A stretch of DNA of 64,000 nt from positions 62,001 through 126,000 of the forward strand of contig NZ_WHOL01000039.1 of NCBI RefSeq assembly GCF_009745975.1. The letters are read 5' to 3'. Position numbers and translations under genes: made by a program. Numbering within the stretch: position 1 is the first letter of the stretch; the number at the start of each line of letters is the position of its first letter. The DNA is from Actinokineospora pegani (GTDB lineage: Bacteria; Actinomycetota; Actinomycetes; Mycobacteriales; Pseudonocardiaceae). Below, piece after piece: positions 43,022 to 51,441 of the stretch. The notes under the pieces are model-generated. The model made no database searches and was not told the origin of the DNA. It worked only from the letters and a program-made list of their open reading frames with translations.

Positions 43022-43946
43022 TCAGACGGTCAGCACGAGTTTGCCGGTGACCCGGCCGCTCTCGCCGACCTCGTGCGCCTTCCCGGCCTCGGCGAGGGGG
43101 AACTCCTGGTCGACGTGCACGCGGAGCTTGCCCGCCTCGACCAGGTCGACGAGGCCGAGCAGGCCCATCCGGTCCGGCTCGACCAGCAACGGCGCGGTGC
43201 GCACACCCCGCTCCTCCGCGGCGGCCACGACGCTGTCGGCCAGGCCGCCGGGGAAGGCGATCAGCAGGCCGCCGGGCTTGACCGAGGGCAGCCACCGCAG
43301 GTCGCTGTCCGCGCCGACCAGGCCGAGCACGAGGTCCAGGCCACCCACCTCGACGCCGGGGTCGTGGTAGTCGATGGGCTCGTCGACGCCGAGGGAGCGG
43401 AGGAAGTCGTGCTTGGCCGCGCTGGCGGTGCCCAGCACGTGCGCGCCGCGGGCCTTGGCGATCTGCACGGCCAGGTGACCGACCCCGCCCGCGGCGGCGT
43501 CGACCAGGACCCGTTGCCCCGGCCGCAGGTCGGCGACGACCACCAGGCCCTGCCACGCCGTCAGGCCCGCCAGCGGCAGCCCCGCCGCCTCGGTGTGCGA
43601 GAGCGCCCGCGGCTTGCGCACGAAGTGGCGCGACGGCGCGGTCACGTACTCCGCGTACGCGGCGGCCTCGCGGGGGAACCACGGCATCCCCAGGACCTCG
43701 TCGCCCACGGTGACCCCGGTGGCCCCGAAGCCGACCTCCTCGACGACCCCGGAGACGTCCCAGCCCACCGAGTACGGCGGCGTGCCGAGGAAGACCTCCT
43801 GCGCCCGCGACTTCCAGTCCACCGGGTTGAGGCCTGCGGCGCGCACCCGCACCAGCACCTCGGTCGGGCCGGGGACGGGGTCGGTCCACCTCGACCACCC
43901 GCAGCACCTCGGGGCCGCCGAACTCCTGCTGGGTCACCTCGCGCAT
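43022..43946 (-). pseudogene. NADPH:quinone-reductase-type zinc-independent oxidoreductase with a frameshift
   Basis: The body (278 residues from 43858) is a normal MDR-family reductase: VRAAGLNPVDWKSR, GWDVSGVVEEVG, the NADP loop DAAAGGVGHLAVQIAKARGAHV and LDLVLGLVGADS. Its natural N-terminus, MREVTQQEFGGPEVLRVVEV then DRP, starts at the ATG at 43946 in another frame. The two join if one G of the run 43877-43880 is removed, giving DRPVPGPTEVLVRVRAAG. So there is a one-base insertion (or sequencing error) in a C-run of the coding strand. The gene faces a truncated HxlR regulator across 21 bp, the usual regulatory partner of such reductases. Confidence 0.8.
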
Positions 43947-43967
43947 GCCCTGCTCACTCCTTCGTCG

Positions 43968-44273
43968 ATGGACTCCGCGCCATCTTGGGGCCTGGAGCGG
44001 GGGCCGCACCGCTTCGGCGAGCTGCGCCGGTCCGTGGACGGCATCAGCCAGAAGACGCTCACCCAGAACCTGCGCAACCCGGAGCGCGACGGCTTCGTCA
44101 CCCGCACCGTCTACCCGACGACGCCACCCACGGTCGAGTACGCGCTGACCCCGATGGGCGCCGAGGTCAGCGCGTACCTGACCGCGCTGAGCGCGTGGTC
44201 GCAGGCCGACTTCTCCCGCATCCGCACCGCCCGCGACGCCTACGACACCCGTTCGCTCGACCCCGTCACCTGA
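43968..44273 (+). pseudogene. HxlR-family regulator lacking its N-terminus
   Basis: The retained part, RGPHRFGELRRSVDGISQKTLTQ and LRNPERDGFVTRTVYPTTPP, then TVEYALTPMGAEV, is the recognition helix and wing of an HxlR winged helix. The first 35-40 residues normal for the family (with the conserved Cys and the first helices, ending DKWT) are missing; the sequence upstream instead belongs to the divergent oxidoreductase. A 101-codon frame from the ATG at 43968 is open, so a stub could be made, but it is unlikely to fold as a normal dimer. A deletion that removed this 5' end and the shared promoter is the simplest explanation. Confidence 0.7.
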
Positions 44274-44357
44274 TCTGCCCGGTTTTTGTCCTTCACCCCC
44301 GGGGCCCCGTGGCCCTACAGTGCTGGCCTTGGCCACGGCGACACGGGATCGGGTGAA

Positions 44358-45287
44358 GTGAGCGGCAAGATCGCGTTCTGGTCGTACTCGCGCCACGACG
44401 ACGAGGCGGAGGGACGCAGGATCCACCAGCTCGCGCTGGACATCGGCGAGCAGTTGCACCTGATCACCGGCGACCGGCTCAGCGCCTGGGTCGACCTCGA
44501 CGACCTGGAGTGGGGCACTCCCTGGCGGGAGACGGTCGACGACGCGGTGACGGCGGTCGACTTCTTCGTCCCCATCGTGACCCCCCGCTACTTCCAGCGG
44601 CTGGAGTGCAGGCGGGAGCTGAACCTGTTCGTCCGGGGCAGGCGCCAGGTCTCCGGCAGCGCGCGCCTGCTCCCGATCCTGTACCAGGACCTGCGCGACG
44701 ACCCCCTGACCGCCGCGGACCCCGCGGTCGCCGACATCCGGTCCATGCAGTACCGCGACTGGACCAAGGTCAAGCACCTCGAGCGCGACTCGCAGCCCTA
44801 CCGCCAGGGCACGCACGGCATCGCCACCAAGCTGGTCGAGCTGGCCGCGACGCCCGCCGGGCCGCTGCCCGCCGCCGCCGACCGCGCCCACCGGCTGGTC
44901 ACCTCCGTCCTGCGCGGCCTGGTGGACGTGACCGACCTGCTGGTCGCCGCCACCGCCGAGGGCGCCGACCCGGACTCGCTGGTGCCGCGGCTCAAGCAGC
45001 GCGCCCCCAAGCTGCTCGCGGCCGCCCACGTGGTCAACGGCGACGTCTACGAGGCCCAGGTCCGCGCGAGCCGGGCGGGCGACGCGGAGCTGGACGCGGC
45101 GCTGGTCCGGCTCGGCGGTGTCCTCGCCGCCACGCTCGACCGGTGCGGCGAGGTCGCCGAGGCCATCCGGGCCTGGGGCAAGGGGGACGACCGGGTGCGC
45201 GACGCGCTGCGGCCGGTGGAGCTGGGCCTGCGGCTGGTCGCCGACGGGCGGGAGACGATCGAGCGGTGGACGGGGGGACGTCGGTGA
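44358..45287 (+). CDS. TIR-domain protein (putative NADase effector/signal protein)
   Basis: 309 residues from the GTG at 44358. Residues 1-about 150 form a TIR domain: KIAFWSYSRHDDEAEG (strand A and box 1), LSAWVDLDDLEWGTPWRETV, and FFVPIVTPRYFQRLECRREL. Glu87 in CRREL is in the position of the NAD-cleaving glutamate of TIR NADases. The rest is a helical domain (about 165-309) with no recognised motif. A possible promoter, TTCACC-N18-TACAGT, lies 30-60 bp upstream. The stop overlaps the start of a small gene carrying an amyloid-type motif, so the two act together. Role in defence or programmed response is inferred from family knowledge. Confidence 0.85.
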   Translation: MSGKIAFWSYSRHDDEAEGRRIHQLALDIGEQLHLITGDRLSAWVDLDDLEWGTPWRETVDDAVTAVDFFVPIVTPRYFQRLECRRELNLFVRGRRQVSGSARLLPILYQDLRDDPLTAADPAVADIRSMQYRDWTKVKHLERDSQPYRQGTHGIATKLVELAATPAGPLPAAADRAHRLVTSVLRGLVDVTDLLVAATAEGADPDSLVPRLKQRAPKLLAAAHVVNGDVYEAQVRASRAGDAELDAALVRLGGVLAATLDRCGEVAEAIRAWGKGDDRVRDALRPVELGLRLVADGRETIERWTGGRR

Positions 45288-45625
45288 CTGACGACCAGGG
45301 GCGGTTCCGCGACCGGGCGCGCGACCTGCGCGGCAGGCTGCGCGAGGTCGAGGCCGACCCGGGCCTGCCGCTCGACGAGGTGGTCGACGGCGTCGCCGAG
45401 TTGGTCAGCGCCGCCCTCGACCACGTGCACGCGGTGATCACCGCCGCCGCCTCGGTCGACGCCCCCGCCCCGAGCGCGCGGCGCCCCGCCGCCCGGCCCC
45501 GCGATCCCGAACCAGAGGCCCGCCCCGCGACGGTGCGCAACATCGTCAGCGGCGGCCACCACGGCTCGATCATCCAGGCGGGCCAGATCCACGGCTCCGT
45601 CCACTACAACGACTCCGGCCGCTGA
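45284..45625 (+). CDS. Small protein with RHIM-like/pseudopalindromic amyloid-signalling motif
   Basis: 113 residues, GTG at 45284 overlapping the TIR stop. Residues 1-55 are helical (RFRDRARDLRGRLREVEA, LDEVVDGVAELVSAALDHV). A Pro/Ala/Arg linker follows to about 85. The C-terminal segment from Asn86 to Asn109, NIVSGGHHGSIIQAG followed by QIHGSVHYN, has paired Gly-x-V/I repeats around Ile97-Gln98-Ala99-Gly100. This fits the actinobacterial pseudopalindromic motif related to animal RHIM ([IV]-Q-x-G), which forms amyloid-like contacts between NLR sensors and effectors. Here it is on a stand-alone adaptor next to a TIR protein. The 3' end overlaps the convergent acetyltransferase by 22 bases. 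Confidence 0.65.
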   Translation: MTDDQGRFRDRARDLRGRLREVEADPGLPLDEVVDGVAELVSAALDHVHAVITAAASVDAPAPSARRPAARPRDPEPEARPATVRNIVSGGHHGSIIQAGQIHGSVHYNDSGR

Positions 45626-46227
45626 TCCCGAGTCCGGTTCAACGGCCGGACCAGGGTGAGGGCGGCGTCGGTGCTGGGGCGCTCGGTGAAGCCGAGGCGG
45701 TGGTAGAAGGCGATCGCGCGGGTGTTGGCGCGGTGGACGCCCAGGTGGACGCCGGGGGCGCCCGCGGCGGCGAGGGCTTCGAGCATGGTCGTCAGGAGGA
45801 GCTTGCCCGCGCCCCGGCCCTGCAGGCGGGGGAGCAGGTCGATGTGGAAGTGGGCGGGGTGCTCGCGCAGGATCCCTGGGTCCGCGCGTCGGGGGGAGTG
45901 GATGTGCCGGATGACGCGGCCCTCGAAGGTGTCCGCGTCGGTCGGCGGGTAGCGGGGGCGCAGGGCGGGCCACCAGTGGTCTTCGCACCAGCGCTCCAGG
46001 GCGGCGGTGTCGGGGGTGCCGACCACGTAGCCCGCGACGCCCCGGTCGTCGACGCCGACGAAGCCGAGCGCGTGCGGGGACACGGCGTAGGGGCTGGCGT
46101 AGGCCTTGCCGATCAGTGCGGGGTCGGTGAAGTCCGCGGTGGCGTCGCCGCCGGTCTCGGTGCCGGTGCGCAGGCAGATGTCGGCCAGGGCCGGTTCGTC
46201 CGCGGCGGTCGTGCGGCGGACGATCAC
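45604..46227 (-). CDS. GNAT-family N-acetyltransferase
   Basis: 207 residues from the GTG at 46227 (RRTTAADEPALADICLRTG opening). The acetyl-CoA loop is RLQGRGAGKLLLTTML (motif A, R/Q-x-x-G-x-G/A), preceded by the strand AHFHIDLLPR and followed by GVHLGVHRANTRAIAFYHRLGF (motif B). The large insert between (WPALRPRYPPTDADTFEGRVIRHIHSP) is typical of the branch similar to eukaryotic O-GlcNAcase-like acetyltransferases. Substrate unknown. Its start sits in a 12-bp palindrome GATCACGTGATC (46222-46233), possibly a regulatory site. Confidence 0.83.
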   Translation of the reverse strand: MIVRRTTAADEPALADICLRTGTETGGDATADFTDPALIGKAYASPYAVSPHALGFVGVDDRGVAGYVVGTPDTAALERWCEDHWWPALRPRYPPTDADTFEGRVIRHIHSPRRADPGILREHPAHFHIDLLPRLQGRGAGKLLLTTMLEALAAAGAPGVHLGVHRANTRAIAFYHRLGFTERPSTDAALTLVRPLNRTRDQRPESL

Positions 46228-46329
46228 GTGATCAGTCCCGGTAGGACTGTTGCGGGCACGGCGCACCTCCTGTCGGGGCACCCAGTCAAACGGGGCCTCG
46301 ACGGGTTCGTCAAGCAGACGGGACTGTCG

Positions 46330-46376
46330 GTGGGCGGCGGTACGGTCCCGCCACCGACGAGGACCCCGCCGCCCAC
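46330..46376. repeat. Inverted repeat in the promoter region of the DHFR-like gene
   Basis: Perfect 11-bp arms GTGGGCGGCGG (46330-46340) and CCGCCGCCCAC (46366-46376), with a second, shorter overlapping pairing inside. It lies between the divergent acetyltransferase and reductase genes. It may be a terminator-like or attenuating hairpin in the leader of the reductase gene. Confidence 0.4.
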
Positions 46377-46428
46377 GAGAACGGAGTGTCACACGGCCGA
46401 CACCGAACCGCAGAACGCCGCCGGGAAG

Positions 46429-46941
46429 GTGCTCTGGCACTTCACGATGTCCCTGGACGGCTTCGTCGCGGGCCCGGACCACGGCATGGACTGGTTGACC
46501 GGCATGGCGTTCCGGCCGGGCTTGACCGAGGAGTACGCCGCGACGACGGGCGCGGTGCCGGGCGGCCGCGCCGGGTGGGACGCCTCGCCGGACCCGCGGC
46601 TCTACGGCGGGGCGTGGACCGGGCCGGTCTTCGTGCTCACCCACCACCCGCGGGACGCCCCGGCCGTCGAGGGCGTGACCTTCCTCGACCGCGACCCCGC
46701 CGAGGCGGTGCGGATCGGGCTGGCGGCGGCCGGGGGCAAGAACCTGGAGGTGCTGTCGCCGACCATCGGCCGCCAACTGCTCGACCTCGGCCTCATCGAC
46801 GAGATCGACATCCACCTGGCGCCCGTGCTGCTCGGCGCGGGCATCCGGCTCTACGACAACCCCGGCGCCACGCCCGCCCGGCTGCTCGGCACGGGCGCCG
46901 ATCCCACGGCGGTGGTGAACCTGCGGTACAGGCCGGTCTGA
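46429..46941 (+). CDS. Dihydrofolate reductase/RibD-C-like family reductase
   Basis: About 170 residues. Opening LWHFTMSLDGFVAGPDHGMDWL and the loop NLEVLSPTIGRQLLDLGLID, then EIDIHLAPVLLGAGIRLYD, identify the RibD C-terminal/DHFR-like fold of small NADPH reductases common in actinobacteria. It is probably not the folate enzyme. The start is uncertain: homologous sequence begins near GKVLWHF, so the GTG at 46429 is used; in-frame GTG 46330 would add 33 unrelated residues, and no clear ribosome-binding site decides. The substrate is unknown. Confidence 0.75.
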   Translation: MLWHFTMSLDGFVAGPDHGMDWLTGMAFRPGLTEEYAATTGAVPGGRAGWDASPDPRLYGGAWTGPVFVLTHHPRDAPAVEGVTFLDRDPAEAVRIGLAAAGGKNLEVLSPTIGRQLLDLGLIDEIDIHLAPVLLGAGIRLYDNPGATPARLLGTGADPTAVVNLRYRPV

Positions 46942-47050
46942 GATCGGTTGCCGCGCAACGACCCCGGTCGGCATGGAGCGTGCGGTCGAGCGAGCCGAGG
47001 CCGCTGGGAGCGCGGCGGGACAAAGCCGCGCCGTGGGGGCGGGAGCAGCC

Positions 47051-47116
47051 TGGTCCGCGCCGGTCGTGGCGGACCAGTCGCGGTCCCGTCCTGGCCGCCG
47101 GACAGGGCGGGACCGC
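47051..47116. terminator. Two tandem hairpins between convergent genes
   Basis: TGGTCCGC...GCGGACCA (47051-47076) and a stronger stem with 13 of 14 paired bases, GCGGTCCCGTCCTG (47080-47093) with its partner at 47103-47116. They lie in the 186-bp gap between the convergent DHFR-like and UvrA-like genes and probably end transcription from both sides. Nothing else is seen in the gap. Confidence 0.65.
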
Positions 47117-47127
47117 GTCGAGGACTG

Positions 47128-49506
47128 TCAGGCGCCCACGTAGGCGGCGAGGTGTTCGCCGGTGAGGGTGGAGCGCTTGGCGACCAGGTCGGCCGGGGTG
47201 CCCTCGAAGACGACCTGGCCGCCGTCGTGGCCCGCGCCGGGGCCCAGGTCGATGATCCAGTCGGCGTGGGCCATGACGGCCTGGTGGTGTTCGATGACGA
47301 TGACGGACTTGCCGGAGTCGACCAGGCGGTCGAGCAGGGTCAGGAGTTGTTCGACGTCGGCGAGGTGCAGGCCGGTGGTGGGCTCGTCGAGGACGTAGAT
47401 GCCGCCCTTGTCGCCCATGTGGGTGGCGAGTTTGAGGCGTTGGCGCTCGCCGCCGGACAGGGTGGTGAGGGGTTGGCCGACCTTGAGGTAGCCCAGGCCG
47501 ACGTCGTGGAGGCGGGTGAGGATGGCGTGGGCGGCGGGGAGCTTGGCCTCGCCCCCGGCGAAGAACTCCTTGGCCTCGGCCACCGACATGGCCAGCACCT
47601 GGCTGATGTCGCGGCCACCGAGGGTGTACTCCAGGACCGAGGCCTGGAAGCGCTTGCCCTCGCACTCCTCGCACGTGGTGGCCACGCTCGCCATGACGCC
47701 CAGGTCGGTGTAGAGGACGCCCGCGCCGTTGCAGGTCGGGCAGGCGCCCTCGGAGTTGGCGCTGAACAGGGCGGGCTTGACCCCGTTGGCCTTGGCGAAG
47801 GCCTTGCGGACCGGCTCGAGCAGGCCGGTGTAGGTGGCCGGGTTGGAGCGCCGGGAGCCGCGGATCGGGGTCTGGTCGACGGTCACCACGCCCGCGTCCC
47901 TGGGCATCGACCCGTGCACCAGCGAGCTCTTGCCCGACCCGGCGACACCGGTCAGCACGCACAGCACGCCGAGCGGGATGTCGACGTCCACCTCGCGCAG
48001 GTTGTGCTTGTCCGCCCCGCGGATCTCCAGCGCCCCGGTGGGCGCGCGCAGCGCCTCCTTGAGCGCGGCCCGGTCGTCGAAGTGGCGGCCGGTGACGGTG
48101 TCGCTGGCGCGCAGGCCCTCGACCGTGCCCTCGAAGCAGACCGAGCCACCCGCCGAGCCCGCGCCGGGACCGAGGTCGACGACGTGGTCGGCGATCGCGA
48201 TCGTCTCCGGCTTGTGCTCCACCACGAGCACCGTGTTCCCCTTGTCGCGCAACAGCAGCAACAGGTTGTTCATCCGCTGGATGTCGTGCGGGTGCAGGCC
48301 GGTGGTGGGCTCGTCGAAGACGTAGGTGACGTCGGTGAGCGACGACCCGAGGTGGCGGATCATCTTCACCCGCTGCGCCTCGCCGCCCGACAGCGTGCCA
48401 GACGGCCGCTCCAGCGACAGGTAGCCCAGACCGATCTCCACGAACGAGTCGAGGGTGTGGCGCAACGTGGCCAGCAGCGGCGCCACGCCCGGCTCGTCGA
48501 GCCCGCCCACCCACTCGGCGAGGTCGCTGATCTGCATCGAGCAGGCGTCGGCGATGCTCACGCCCTTGATCTTCGACGACCGCGCCCCCGCGCTCAGCCG
48601 CGTGCCGTCGCACTCGGGGCAGGTGGTGAAGGTGACCGCCCGGTCGACGAACGCCCGGATGTGGGCCTGCATCGACTCGCGGTCCTTGGACAGCATCGAC
48701 TTCTGGATCTTCGGGATCAGGCCCTCGTAGGTGAGGTTGACGCCCTGGATCTTGACCTTGACCGGTTCCTTGTGGAGGAAGTCGTGCATCTCCTTCTTGG
48801 TGAACTTGGCGATGGGCTTGTCCGGGTCGAAGAACCCGGAGTCGCGGATCACCCGCACCGTCCAGCCGTCGCCGGTGTAGGCGGGGATGGTGAACGGGTC
48901 CTGGTTGAGCGACTTGGTGTCGTCGTAGAGCTCGGCGAGGTCGATGTCGGACACCGACCCCCGGCCCTCGCAGCGCACGCACATGCCGCCCGTGCGGGTG
49001 TAGGTGGCCTTCTCGGCCTTGGTCGCCGCGCCGCGCTCGACGGTGATCGAGCCGGAGCTGGTGATCGAGGCGGTGTTGAAGGAGAACGCGGTCGGCGGCC
49101 CGATGTGCGGGTCGCCGAGCCTGCTGAACAGGATGCGCAGCAGCGCGTTGGCGTCGGTGGCGGTGCCCACGGTGGAGCGCGGGTCGGACCCCATCCGCTG
49201 CTGGTCGACGATGATCGCCGTGGTCAGCCCGTCGAGCACGTCGACGTCGGGCCGCGACTGCGTCGGCATGAAGCCCTGCACGAACGCGCTGTAGGTCTCG
49301 TTGATCATCCGCTGCGACTCGGCGGCGATGGTGCTGAACACCAGCGAGCTCTTGCCGGAGCCGGACACGCCCGTGAACACCGTGAGCCTCCGCTTGGGCA
49401 GCTCGACGCTGACGTCCTGGAGGTTGTTCTCGCGCGCGCCGTGCACGCGGATCAGGTCGTGGCTGTCGGCGGCGTGCCGCGCCTCGGCCTTGGCGGCCCT
49501 GCTCAT
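47128..49506 (-). CDS. UvrA-like ABC ATPase (UvrA paralogue, DrrC-type)
   Basis: 792 residues from the ATG at 49506 (GGGAGA upstream). Two ABC ATPase units: Walker A GVSGSGKS at 46-53 and GVAGSGKS near 520; signatures SGTLSGGEAQRV and LTTLSGGERQRL; Walker B YVFDEPTTGLHP and YVLDEPTTGLHL. Zinc-finger cysteines CVRC, CPEC, CPTC and CEEC are present. Genuine UvrA is near 950 residues, so this is a short paralogue, with much of the UvrB-contacting insert reduced. Such proteins (UvrA2/DrrC) protect against DNA intercalators or clear bound drugs without full excision repair. No antibiotic cluster is adjacent, so its ligand is unclear. Confidence 0.9.
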   Translation of the reverse strand: MSRAAKAEARHAADSHDLIRVHGARENNLQDVSVELPKRRLTVFTGVSGSGKSSLVFSTIAAESQRMINETYSAFVQGFMPTQSRPDVDVLDGLTTAIIVDQQRMGSDPRSTVGTATDANALLRILFSRLGDPHIGPPTAFSFNTASITSSGSITVERGAATKAEKATYTRTGGMCVRCEGRGSVSDIDLAELYDDTKSLNQDPFTIPAYTGDGWTVRVIRDSGFFDPDKPIAKFTKKEMHDFLHKEPVKVKIQGVNLTYEGLIPKIQKSMLSKDRESMQAHIRAFVDRAVTFTTCPECDGTRLSAGARSSKIKGVSIADACSMQISDLAEWVGGLDEPGVAPLLATLRHTLDSFVEIGLGYLSLERPSGTLSGGEAQRVKMIRHLGSSLTDVTYVFDEPTTGLHPHDIQRMNNLLLLLRDKGNTVLVVEHKPETIAIADHVVDLGPGAGSAGGSVCFEGTVEGLRASDTVTGRHFDDRAALKEALRAPTGALEIRGADKHNLREVDVDIPLGVLCVLTGVAGSGKSSLVHGSMPRDAGVVTVDQTPIRGSRRSNPATYTGLLEPVRKAFAKANGVKPALFSANSEGACPTCNGAGVLYTDLGVMASVATTCEECEGKRFQASVLEYTLGGRDISQVLAMSVAEAKEFFAGGEAKLPAAHAILTRLHDVGLGYLKVGQPLTTLSGGERQRLKLATHMGDKGGIYVLDEPTTGLHLADVEQLLTLLDRLVDSGKSVIVIEHHQAVMAHADWIIDLGPGAGHDGGQVVFEGTPADLVAKRSTLTGEHLAAYVGA

Positions 49507-49624
49507 CCCATCTCCCTCGCTCGACGGGGCCGGGTGCGTGCTCACGTCATCACCCGACCAGCCCAGCGCAGTATGTCCGACCGGACCGACACTCCGCCGC
49601 GGCACCGCCCCGGCCAGGGCGGTC

Positions 49625-50071
49625 CTAGCTCGGACAGGTCCCCCGTCGCAGGGTTTGCCCGCCGCCGCGCAGGGTCACCGTCGCCGTGCTGGAGTCCTCC
49701 CCGGCCAGCACCGTGCACACGATCTGGCTGACCGCCAGGGGGCTCAGCCGCGTGAGGTCGTCACTCAGGTCGACCTCGATCCCGTCCGCCGTCCACCGCG
49801 ACTCCGCGGGGGCGGCGGACGCGGGCACCTCCGTCGTCAGCCCGTTCGCCGACTCCTCCGGGGTCGGGCCAGCGGCCAGCGCGGCGACCACGTCCGTCCC
49901 CCCGGGGCGCCCGACCGCCACGACCGCCCCGGCCGCGACGAAGTGCAGCACGGGGACCGCCGCTCGCGTGGGCCCGTCCGGCGCTTCCACCCCGGAGATC
50001 ACACCGCTCGGTCGCACCCCGCAGCCTGCCAGCACGAGGCCGACCAGCGCCGCGCACACCACCCGCCTCAC
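49625..50071 (-). CDS. GerMN-domain lipoprotein of the two-component operon
   Basis: 148 residues from the GTG at 50071, which overlaps the kinase stop. A lipoprotein signal ends in LAGC (Cys17). The single GerMN-type domain is seen in VPVLHFVAAGAVVAV, then VVAALAAGPTPEESANGLTTEVP and the strand GIEVDLSDDLTRLSPLAVSQIVCT. GerMN domains are thought to bind cell-wall or phospholipid ligands, and lipoproteins with this domain, such as LpqB next to MtrAB, modulate the linked sensor kinase. That is its likely role here. Confidence 0.82.
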   Translation of the reverse strand: MRRVVCAALVGLVLAGCGVRPSGVISGVEAPDGPTRAAVPVLHFVAAGAVVAVGRPGGTDVVAALAAGPTPEESANGLTTEVPASAAPAESRWTADGIEVDLSDDLTRLSPLAVSQIVCTVLAGEDSSTATVTLRGGGQTLRRGTCPS

Positions 50072-51441
50072 CGCGCGGCCACCGGAAGCCGCAGCGTGAA
50101 CACCGCGCCACCCCCCGCCCGGTTGGCCGCCGTCAGCGCGCCCCCGTGCAACCGGGCGTTCTCCCAGGCGATCGCCAGGCCCAGACCGCTGCCCTCGGAG
50201 CGGCCGCGGGCGGTGTCGGCCTTGTACAACCGGTCGAACACGTGCGGGAGCACCTCCTCGTCGAGTCCCGGGCCGTGGTCGGCGACCTCGATGACCACGT
50301 CCCCTCCCGAGCGCGTCAGGGTCACCGCGACCGGGGGCGCGCCGTGGCGCAGGGCGTTGCCGACCAGGTTGGCCACGATGACGTCCAACCGGCGCGGGTC
50401 CAGCGTGGCGAGCACGGCGGGGGACAGGTCCGCGTCGACGTCGAAGCCCCGCACGCGCAGCGTCGCCCGGACGGCCTCGGCGACGTCGACCTCGTCCACC
50501 GCGAGCCCGGCCGCGCCGGAGTCGAAGCGGCTGACCTCGATCAGGTCGTCGACCAGGCGGGCCAGGTTCTGGGTCTCGCGGCTGACCAGCCGGACCGCCT
50601 GGCCCGCGACCTCGGGCAGGTCGGCGGCCTCGGCGTCGAGGACGTCGGTCACCGCCGCCATCGCGGCCAGCGGGGTGCGCAGCTCGTGGGACACGTCGGC
50701 GACGAAGCGGCGGGCGTCCGCCTCCAGCGCGCGCAGCTCGGCCACGTGGGCGCGCAGGGACTCCGCGGTGGTGTTGAAGGTGCGGGAGACCTCGGCCAGC
50801 TCGTCCGTGCCGCGCACCTCGATGCGGGTGTCCAGGTCGCCCTCGCCCAGCCGCCGGGCGGCGGTGCGCAGCTCGCGCACCGGGCCCAGGACGCTGCGCG
50901 CCGCCAGCAGCGCCAGCAGCAGGCCGAACAGCAGGCCCGCCCCGCCGATCAGCCACGCGTCCCTGGCCAGCCCCCCGACCGCTTCGGCTTCGGCGGTCAG
51001 CCGGCGCAGCACGTACACCTCGACACCCGACGGACGGGTGTCCACCCGCAGTCGCATGCCGATGACCAGCGCCGTCGTGCCCCCCAGGTCGACCCGCTGC
51101 CAGGCGACCCTGCCCTGGCCGACCTTGGCGCGCAGCTCGTCGGTGACCACAGCCGGGTCCAGCCCACCCCCGCTGAGCCCGCCGCCGGAGGCCAGCGCGA
51201 CGCCCTCGCGGCCGGACACCGCGCCCGCGACCTGCCGCAGCAACGCGGCGCTGAGCGGTGTGGTGTCGAGCGGGTAGAGCCGCTGGACGCGGTTGGTCGT
51301 CTCGATGACGGCGTTGTCCTGGGCCCGTTGCACGATCGCGTCCCGGGCCCGCACGTAGCCCGCGCCCGCCACCGCTGCCGCGGTGACGACGCTGAGCAGC
51401 GCGAACGCCAGCAGCAGCCGGGTGCGCAGGCCCAGCCTCAC
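50068..51441 (-). CDS. Sensor histidine kinase
   Basis: 457 residues from the GTG at 51441, in a GTGA overlap with the response regulator. Membrane helices at about 7-30 and 163-183 frame an extracellular sensor domain of about 130 residues. A HAMP domain (184-235, GPVRELRTAARRLGEGDLD) leads to the phosphoacceptor VSHELRTPLAAM with His252, then the ATP-binding boxes N (NLVGNALRHG), G1 (VADHGPGLDEE), F and G2 (GSGLGLAIAWENARLHGG). Paired with the OmpR-type regulator upstream and the GerMN lipoprotein downstream, an arrangement like MtrA-MtrB-LpqB. Confidence 0.93.
   Translation of the reverse strand: MRLGLRTRLLLAFALLSVVTAAAVAGAGYVRARDAIVQRAQDNAVIETTNRVQRLYPLDTTPLSAALLRQVAGAVSGREGVALASGGGLSGGGLDPAVVTDELRAKVGQGRVAWQRVDLGGTTALVIGMRLRVDTRPSGVEVYVLRRLTAEAEAVGGLARDAWLIGGAGLLFGLLLALLAARSVLGPVRELRTAARRLGEGDLDTRIEVRGTDELAEVSRTFNTTAESLRAHVAELRALEADARRFVADVSHELRTPLAAMAAVTDVLDAEAADLPEVAGQAVRLVSRETQNLARLVDDLIEVSRFDSGAAGLAVDEVDVAEAVRATLRVRGFDVDADLSPAVLATLDPRRLDVIVANLVGNALRHGAPPVAVTLTRSGGDVVIEVADHGPGLDEEVLPHVFDRLYKADTARGRSEGSGLGLAIAWENARLHGGALTAANRAGGGAVFTLRLPVAAR

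Noticed and set aside
46386-47165. Alternative frame starting at 46386 over the DHFR-like gene
   Set aside because: Good-looking start context but the product is Arg/Gly-rich shadow; the family motifs are in the other frame.
47128-49506. Housekeeping excinuclease UvrA
   Set aside because: About 150 residues shorter than UvrA, with a reduced insert region and paralogue-like motifs.
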